64,000 bases of DNA, taken from a virus. Shown piece after piece: positions 59,023-64,000 of this stretch. Made by a program: the position numbers and the translations under genes. The notes beneath the pieces were generated by a model, which was not told where the DNA came from, searched no databases, and was given only the letters and a program-made list of their open reading frames with translations. The stretch is from positions 1 to 64,000 of IMG/VR virus record IMGVR_UViG_3300007770_000007. The stretch is one strand, 5' to 3'. Position 1 is the stretch's first letter. Each line of letters begins with the position of its first letter.

Positions 59023-59303
59023 AACCACCCTGTGGTGTATCTGACATCAGAGCGAGCAGAGTCCGGGAAGGGGATCTTGTGCTCGTTGAGCTTTATGAGT
59101 GCTGCGATCTTGAAGAGATGGACGAGTTGCGCGACTCGTTTGATGACCTCGCCCATGAAACGGGGGCAGCTTTTCTGGTTGTTCCCGAAAACTTGATCAA
59201 GAACATCAAGTCGATGAGCCTTTCGGAGATGGTCACTCTCCAGACAGCCCTCGAAGAGCAGATAGAATCACAGGTACAGAGGGATACTATCGGAGAGGGG
59301 TAG
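59019..59303 (+). CDS. Small partner protein of the actin-like ATPase
   Basis: 94 residues from GTG 59019. Alpha/beta N-terminus (GDLVLVELYECCDLEEMDEL) and acidic helices. It is translationally coupled to the actin-like gene, as small adaptor genes often are in actin-type segregation cassettes. It lacks an obvious DNA-binding motif, so ParR-like function is only a hypothesis. Confidence 0.65.
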   Translation: MKPPCGVSDIRASRVREGDLVLVELYECCDLEEMDELRDSFDDLAHETGAAFLVVPENLIKNIKSMSLSEMVTLQTALEEQIESQVQRDTIGEG

Positions 59304-59349
59304 ACGACCTGCACCAAAGGCGCAGGCCGACTACCGGAGGGTAAGAACC

Positions 59350-59556
59350 CTACTCTTCGCCAGAGTCGCCGCTCTCACCGGAGTCGCCGCTCTCGCCAGA
59401 GTCTCCAGACTCACCAGAGTCGCCGGAATCTCCAGCTTCCCCAGAATCTTCGGAACCAGAGTCAGAGTCGAGGCTACCGGAGTCGCCGGTATCCTCGTCC
59501 TTCCCACCACAAGCGATGAGGAAGGACACGAACAGGAAGTACATAAGGTTTTTCAT
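59350..59556 (-). CDS. Small lipoprotein with acidic GDSGE repeats
   Basis: 68 residues from ATG 59556 (CGAGGAGACCA upstream). A typical lipoprotein signal, MKNLMYFLFVSFLIAC, with lipobox LIAC, is followed by GGKDEDTGDSG and then repeats of GDSGE to the C-terminus. It would be exported and lipid-anchored in the host envelope. It is transcribed against its neighbours, typical of a lysogenic-conversion or superinfection-exclusion moron. The repeat DNA is GC-rich and imperfect. Confidence 0.75.
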   Translation of the reverse strand: MKNLMYFLFVSFLIACGGKDEDTGDSGSLDSDSGSEDSGEAGDSGDSGESGDSGESGDSGESGDSGEE

Positions 59557-59618
59557 TTGGTCTCCTCGGGCATTGCCCATAGACACGACCCGCTATCAGC
59601 GGTCTACCGAAGATGGTT

Positions 59619-59636
59619 GGTAGGGTGCCTATCCAT
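59619..59636 (+). promoter_or_regulatory. 18-base repeated motif, candidate late promoter (copy 7)
   Basis: TGGTAGGGTGCCTATCCA lies in the gap after the divergent lipoprotein gene, 20 bases before the TTG start at 59657. Confidence 0.55.
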
Positions 59637-59656
59637 CACGGAAGGTTGGAGGTCCC

Positions 59657-60886
59657 TTGTTTGTCAATCTCACAGAAGGAATCAGACGCAGGCTTCTCCA
59701 GGAGTTGCGTGAGTTCTGGTCCTACAATGCCAAGTACAGAGACTCCCTGGTTCCCAACATCCAGGGGAAGTTCTCTTTCAAGGAAAGGCCACAGCAAGCA
59801 ATCATCCTCAAGAATGCGTCGGCCAACCCGATGCAGCTTTCGGCTGACAACTACCAAGGCACGGTAGTCTCCTATTGCCATCTGACAGGGGTTTTCGACC
59901 AACCCGGATTGGCTATCGAGTGGGTTCGTGAAGACGGCAGGGCCATCCGGGATAACGACGGGGTGTTTCCCTCTCCCCCCGGCATTTACTTCATCGAGAT
60001 CCGAAAAGAAGAGGCCACTTTCCGTGGGGTGGTTGGCGAACATTTCGTGTTCTATGTAGACCCTCTCCTGGAAGTCTACGATGAAACACCCTCACCATTA
60101 GGCCCTCGGTTGTATGAGGTGTCGTCCCAAGCCTTCCATGCTGGCTCCCTGCGCGTGTTTGAGATGCCGGGAAGCCTTCCCCTGTATGAAGGCATCAACT
60201 ACACCGCAGACGCAGCCACAGGCCAAATCACGCTCGCGGCTCCCTTGCGGAGAGGAACCTACCTCTCTGTGGATTATCGGTACGCGGGGACCACCGCAGG
60301 ACCGTTTATCGCCCCCAGCAACATGTCAGACAATCAAGCGATTCCTGGAGTGGTGTTGGCGTTTGGCCGTAGCATCCAGGAGAACGACATTATGGCTGTG
60401 GTTGTCTCCTCACAGCGGGAAGATGCTGCCCTTGAGTATGGCGGCAGGTGGGAGATGAACCTTGATTTGGACATCATGGCAAGGGATGTCCACTCCCAAG
60501 CTGAAATCACTGACCGCACGGTGATGTATTTGCACGGCATCCTTCGTAACCGCCTGTCTTCTGAAGGCATTGAAATCCAGACTGTCTCGATGGGCGGGGA
60601 AGCGGAGGAGGTCTACGATGAAACAGGTGATGACTATTTCTATACGGCAAGCGTATCAGTGTCCCTGCTGACTGATTGGGCAATCCACGTTCCATTGGAC
60701 CGTGCCCTGAGTAGGGTGATTCAGACCAGCGTGGATAACGCTCAAGCCATGTCCGGGGTTTCCGACGACGACCTTGCTGAAGCAGGTTCGCCCAATGATT
60801 TGAAGTTGGTGCAGGACCTTCAGTTGGTGTCGTTGAGGGATCCCTGGTTCAAGGACCGGACGCGGGACTACGCTCTGATTCGGTAG
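59657..60886 (+). CDS. Putative tail/neck structural protein, 409 aa
   Basis: TTG start with TTGGAGG upstream. A beta-rich protein with a jelly-roll-like middle (GKFSFKERPQQAIILKNASA, SLRVFEMPGSLPLYEGINYT) and helical C-terminus ending SLRDPWFKDRTRDYALIR. No enzymatic motif. Its place between the actin cassette and the lysin, and a candidate late promoter upstream, argue for a virion component. Confidence 0.65.
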   Translation: MFVNLTEGIRRRLLQELREFWSYNAKYRDSLVPNIQGKFSFKERPQQAIILKNASANPMQLSADNYQGTVVSYCHLTGVFDQPGLAIEWVREDGRAIRDNDGVFPSPPGIYFIEIRKEEATFRGVVGEHFVFYVDPLLEVYDETPSPLGPRLYEVSSQAFHAGSLRVFEMPGSLPLYEGINYTADAATGQITLAAPLRRGTYLSVDYRYAGTTAGPFIAPSNMSDNQAIPGVVLAFGRSIQENDIMAVVVSSQREDAALEYGGRWEMNLDLDIMARDVHSQAEITDRTVMYLHGILRNRLSSEGIEIQTVSMGGEAEEVYDETGDDYFYTASVSVSLLTDWAIHVPLDRALSRVIQTSVDNAQAMSGVSDDDLAEAGSPNDLKLVQDLQLVSLRDPWFKDRTRDYALIR

Positions 60887-60923
60887 GTTCGCCTGCCACC
60901 AACTAAAAAGATCGGGAGAAACG

Positions 60924-61739
60924 ATGCCGTCTACTATTCGTAAAGGGGACAAGGGGAGTGACGTGAAGTTGTGTCAGCAACTTCTTACGGAACATGGATA
61001 CGCCACAGGGGCCGATGGAATCTTTGGTTCCGGCACCGAGGCCAAGGTGATGCAGTTCCAGCGCGACAAGGGCTTGGGGGCTGACGGGATCGTTGGCAAG
61101 AACACCTGGAAAGCTCTTCAGGCAGATGTTGAAGCAGAAGCCAAGAAGGATCCTCCGGGACCGCTGCCTCCTGTGCTCGTACACCTCAAATCACTGGGCC
61201 ACGAAATCATGTGGGAGGGGGACTTCCACTTGAACCTGTTCGGTATTCGTTCGCCCAACCCCAAGAGCAACTCCTTCGATGATGCGATGGGGGTTGCGTA
61301 CACCGAAAAGGGCCTTTGGAAAGTCCATTATTGGCCTGCGACTTGCGACCCAGGCACTTATTGGTTGGAGAACCCGAGCAACGTCAGGGGGACGGCCATT
61401 CTTGTTCCAGGCCAGTACCACGCCTGGAAGATTGACTTGCACAATGGGAAGTACGAGGCGCTCTGTCAGCGAGCCGCGAAGGTCAAGGTGTACCGTGATT
61501 CAAACAAGGACGACATCCTGGATCACGACGTGGACTCTGAAGCGACAGGCTACTTCGGGATAAACCTGCATAGATCCTCGACTTCCGGCGAATCGACCCA
61601 GGTAAATAAGTGGAGCGCCGGGTGCCAAGTTCATGCCCGCCTGGATGGATTCAACGAGATGATGTCTTTGGCCCACAAGCAGCGAGACTTGCTGGGGATC
61701 GACGTGTTCAGCTACACCTTGATGGATCAGTGGTGGTAG
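60924..61739 (+). CDS. Endolysin: peptidoglycan-binding domain plus L,D-peptidase-like domain
   Basis: 271 residues, ATCGGGAGAAACG upstream. Residues about 5-65 are a PG_binding_1 domain (IRKGDKGSDVKLCQQLLTEH, ADGIFGSGTEAKVMQFQ, DGIVGKNTW). The C-terminal domain has FGINLHRSS (His at about 214) and NKWSAGCQVHAR (about 228-239), matching the His...S-x-GC pattern of YkuD-type L,D-transpeptidases and related phage lysins. No signal peptide. It should cut peptidoglycan at lysis; exact bond not predictable. Confidence 0.8.
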   Translation: MPSTIRKGDKGSDVKLCQQLLTEHGYATGADGIFGSGTEAKVMQFQRDKGLGADGIVGKNTWKALQADVEAEAKKDPPGPLPPVLVHLKSLGHEIMWEGDFHLNLFGIRSPNPKSNSFDDAMGVAYTEKGLWKVHYWPATCDPGTYWLENPSNVRGTAILVPGQYHAWKIDLHNGKYEALCQRAAKVKVYRDSNKDDILDHDVDSEATGYFGINLHRSSTSGESTQVNKWSAGCQVHARLDGFNEMMSLAHKQRDLLGIDVFSYTLMDQWW

Positions 61740-61773
61740 CCCTGCTTGGAGGCTTCGTGGGTAGGGTTTATCC

Positions 61774-62013
61774 ATGAAGCCTCCATCCAAAAAAGGTCAT
61801 TGGGACAAAGACGACCTCGTTCGGGTACGGGTGAACCTTCCTCGTCGTGAGTATGAGGAGTTGGAAGCCTTGGCTCGGGAAGAGGGCATCACCGTCACCG
61901 ACGCTATTCGACGCGCCATCAAGATGGACGTGTACCTCACCCACAAGACGCACGAAGGCTGCACGCTTCTGTTCGAGGATCGCAAGGGCCAGATGTACCG
62001 TGTGAAGCGGTAG
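61774..62013 (+). CDS. Ribbon-helix-helix DNA-binding protein
   Basis: 79 residues. VRVRVNLPRREYEELEALAR then GITVTDAIRRAIKMDVYL (about 16-55) is the strand-helix-helix of CopG/Arc-type repressors. The tail is basic. No good binding site lies in front of the ATG; the closest upstream sequence is a truncated promoter-like GGTAGGGTTTATCC ending right at the start codon, so a leaderless transcript is conceivable. Confidence 0.7.
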   Translation: MKPPSKKGHWDKDDLVRVRVNLPRREYEELEALAREEGITVTDAIRRAIKMDVYLTHKTHEGCTLLFEDRKGQMYRVKR

Positions 62014-62021
62014 GTCGGCTT

Positions 62022-62363
62022 GTGTCTGATGTTCCCGAAACCCCTGCGGAGATACCTTCCCCTCAAGAGGAGCCGTATGCGGGGGCTGAAGTGGACCTCA
62101 CCAGGGAAGGGCCGCAGTTAGAGTTTGCCGCACTCCAGGCTGACACCTATGACCCCAACCCCAAGAGGGAACAGGTACGGGGGACGATTGCGTGGTTCCT
62201 GTTGGGAATCCTGGCCTTCACCATCTTGTTCGCGTTCATGGCTGTTGCCCGTCAATGGACTGACTACGACAACATCAAGGACATGCTTGGCATCCTCCTG
62301 CCGCCCATCACGGGGTTGGTGGGTTCCGCTATCGGCTTCTACTTTGGCAGGGGCACCGACTAA
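62022..62363 (+). CDS. Two-helix membrane protein, possible holin
   Basis: 113 residues from GTG 62022. The first 55 residues are acidic and Pro-rich. Two transmembrane helices follow: GTIAWFLLGILAFTILFAFM and IKDMLGILLPPITGLVGSAI, separated by a short polar loop, and the end is GFYFGRGTD. Size, topology and proximity to the lysin gene fit a holin. The stop overlaps the end of the convergent ligase gene. Confidence 0.65.
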   Translation: MSDVPETPAEIPSPQEEPYAGAEVDLTREGPQLEFAALQADTYDPNPKREQVRGTIAWFLLGILAFTILFAFMAVARQWTDYDNIKDMLGILLPPITGLVGSAIGFYFGRGTD

Positions 62364-64000
62364 TCAGGACGGCCTCCCAGCAGTTCCCAGATGTCATCCA
62401 CCCCCACCACCTTCACACCGTACTGGCGTGCCTTCTGGGCCTTGCCAGAGGTGCTGTTGGGGTCCTTGCAGACAAGGAAGGCCAAGGACTTGCTGACACT
62501 GCTCTTCACGGACCCTCCCTGCTCCTCGATGGCTGCGGTGAGGCTTGGGTCACGGAAGCCTGTCATACAGACGCTCTTGCCTGTCAGAGCACCTGCGGCT
62601 TGCTTCTTGATGGTGACACCTGCCTTGAACAACTTCTCGATGAGAGGGGCCTTCTCACGGATGCCGACGTGGAACGCTGTTGCCTTGGTGTCCCCCATTC
62701 CGGGGATGCGGGCAAGAGCGTGTTCCGTGGCATGGAACATCATGTTGATGTTGTCCAGCCCCGCATCCACCAGCTTCTTCACCATTGACCGCCCCATAAG
62801 GTCGATCCCGAGGCTTCCTACGAAGACGTGGAGCGGCATGTCCTTCTTTGCATGGAGGTCATCGAGGAAGGGGCGTGCGTTCCCGCCGATACGTCGCCCG
62901 TCGATCTCCATCAGGGCTACATCAGCGAACCCCAGCGTGTAGAGGTCAGCAGGGTCCTTGATGACTCCTTGGTCGCACAGCCCTTCGATGGTGGTGTCTC
63001 CCCATCCGAGGACGCCTACCTTCTTTACCCATCGCTTCACGGCTCCTGCGGTCTGTGCAGCACAGCCGCCCTTGTTGGGGCACACAAGGTACTCTCCCAC
63101 TGTGGCTGCTCCGCACCCACACACGGGGCAGGCAGTGGGCACGTCGAAGCACACCACCGAAGGGGGAGCAGCCTTTACCAGAGCTTCTACATACGGGATC
63201 ACGTCATTCCGACGAGACACAAGGATGCGGTCGCCCATCGCCAAGGTTCGCGGGGCTGCGGTAGTCCCAAGGCGCTTGATATTGGCCACGTTGTGAAGGC
63301 TTGCCTGCTTTACCTGCGCCCCTGCGAGACTCACGGGGTCAAACTCTGCGACGGGAGTGATCCGGCCAGTGTTCCCCACCTGCCAACGGATGTTGTTCAG
63401 GGTGGTTTCCTGTGCCTCGTGGGGGAACTTGTAGGCGATGGAGCCTGCGGGCCTGTGGTTCTTCTCGCCCAGGCTCTCCCATTCATGCTTGTCGTTCATG
63501 ATGAGGACGAGACCATCAATCTCATAATCCACCGAAGCACGGCTGGGGATGAGGTTCCCCGCTACTTGGGTCTGGAAACCAGTTGGGCTGATGTACTGCT
63601 GGTAGTAGTTCTCGATGTCATCGGCCCGGATACCGACATTCTGCCAGTGGGGAGTCTCGAATCCGAGGGTCTTCAGTTCATCGAGTTCTTGGTCCTTGCG
63701 CTCGAAGGCAGCGTACCCTTGCTGGCACCAACCGTTGTCAGGGAAGCAGTCAAAGGCGATGATGGTCAGATGCTTGCACTTGCTGGGGTCAGACTGCCTC
63801 TTGGCGGTCCCTGAAGCAGTGTTCCGAGGGTTGGATTCTCCGGGGAAGTGGGCTGCGAAGTCCGACTTCTTGCAGATAATCTCTCCACGCACGAACCCGC
63901 TCCAATCACTGGTGAGCGTGTTGGGGACCTTCATCAACTTGACGTTGCGGGTGATGTCTTCCCCGATGAGGCCATCCCCGCGAGTCACAGCTTGCTTCAG
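62360..64000 (-). CDS. ligA: NAD-dependent DNA ligase (5' end outside window)
   Basis: At least 546 residues, entering at the right window edge. From the N-side: TRGDGLIGEDITRN, RGEI, NPRNTASGT, YEIDGLVLIMN and AYKFPHE of the adenylation domain, VGNTGRITPVAEFDPVSLAG of the OB-fold, a four-Cys zinc finger (CPVCGCGA ... CPNKGGCAAQ), helix-hairpin-helix repeats, and a BRCT domain at the C-terminus (SVCMTGFRDPSLTAAIEEQG). The catalytic Lys region lies beyond base 64000. It seals nicks using NAD. It is the only replication gene found on the right side and on the minus strand. Confidence 0.93.
   Translation of the reverse strand: MKQAVTRGDGLIGEDITRNVKLMKVPNTLTSDWSGFVRGEIICKKSDFAAHFPGESNPRNTASGTAKRQSDPSKCKHLTIIAFDCFPDNGWCQQGYAAFERKDQELDELKTLGFETPHWQNVGIRADDIENYYQQYISPTGFQTQVAGNLIPSRASVDYEIDGLVLIMNDKHEWESLGEKNHRPAGSIAYKFPHEAQETTLNNIRWQVGNTGRITPVAEFDPVSLAGAQVKQASLHNVANIKRLGTTAAPRTLAMGDRILVSRRNDVIPYVEALVKAAPPSVVCFDVPTACPVCGCGAATVGEYLVCPNKGGCAAQTAGAVKRWVKKVGVLGWGDTTIEGLCDQGVIKDPADLYTLGFADVALMEIDGRRIGGNARPFLDDLHAKKDMPLHVFVGSLGIDLMGRSMVKKLVDAGLDNINMMFHATEHALARIPGMGDTKATAFHVGIREKAPLIEKLFKAGVTIKKQAAGALTGKSVCMTGFRDPSLTAAIEEQGGSVKSSVSKSLAFLVCKDPNSTSGKAQKARQYGVKVVGVDDIWELLGGRPD

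Noticed and set aside
59350-59490. CRISPR-like repeat array
   Set aside because: The repeats are short, contiguous and in frame, coding for GDSGE units of the lipoprotein; there are no spacers.
60881-60899. Promoter-motif-like CGGTAGGTTCGCCTGCCAC before the lysin gene
   Set aside because: The first half matches, but the AT-containing second half is missing.
62828-63814. Plus-strand frame of 328 codons opposite the ligase
   Set aside because: It lies entirely within unmistakable NAD-ligase coding sequence.

Overview
The window is one contiguous stretch of a tailed double-stranded DNA phage genome. It shows a replication and recombination cluster, then scaffold, prohead protease and HK97-like major capsid protein, then fibre-like and tail/neck-like proteins, and finally a lysin. 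Genes are packed tightly, with many ATGA, GTGA and TGATG overlaps and strong GGAG-type ribosome binding sites. GTG and TTG starts are common. Large terminase, portal, tape measure, DNA polymerase and replicative helicase are not seen, and genes are cut at both window ends, so the full genome must be considerably larger. The host is not proven. A small lipoprotein with a GDSGE-type repeat recalls lipoproteins of Myxococcota and related former deltaproteobacteria, so a Gram-negative host of that kind is a guess.

Left part (1-16.1 kb, all plus strand): RecD-type helicase end, SSB-like protein, RuvC-like resolvase, RecA, Rad50/SbcC N-half, SbcD nuclease, two DUF2589-type proteins, a RecB/Cas4-type nuclease, a beta-clamp-like protein, Rad50/SbcC C-half, TOPRIM primase, an inactivated-looking phage metallopeptidase, DnaX clamp loader, a NusG-like factor and a sigma-region-4-like protein with two helix-turn-helix segments. 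The Rad50 polypeptide is split into two genes about 4.5 kb apart.

Middle (16.1-36.6 kb, plus strand): virion-type proteins, including a beta-helix protein and a 1713-residue protein. That protein carries a CCA/poly(A)-polymerase-type nucleotidyltransferase, a PAP2 phosphatase and a complete type IB topoisomerase catalytic set in one chain. Next come coiled-coil protein, prohead protease, acidic scaffold, a probable decoration protein and major capsid protein. A 325-base non-coding gap after the capsid gene holds two strong terminators with a potentially structured RNA between them. A deoxynucleoside kinase ends this block.

36.5-41.6 kb is a minus-strand island with fibre-like proteins and a sulfotransferase. 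41.7-62.4 kb is mostly plus-strand: a large fibre, capsid/tail accessory proteins, a tandem duplicated structural pair, membrane/coiled-coil proteins, an actin-like ATPase with a small partner, a minus-strand lipoprotein, an L,D-peptidase-like lysin, an RHH regulator and a two-helix membrane protein. The window closes with a minus-strand NAD-dependent DNA ligase that runs off the right edge.

An 18-base motif (CGGTARVGTNYCTATNCC) occurs at least seven times between genes, always upstream of a virion-type gene. It is a good candidate for the phage's own late promoter, possibly read by the sigma-like protein at 15.5 kb.
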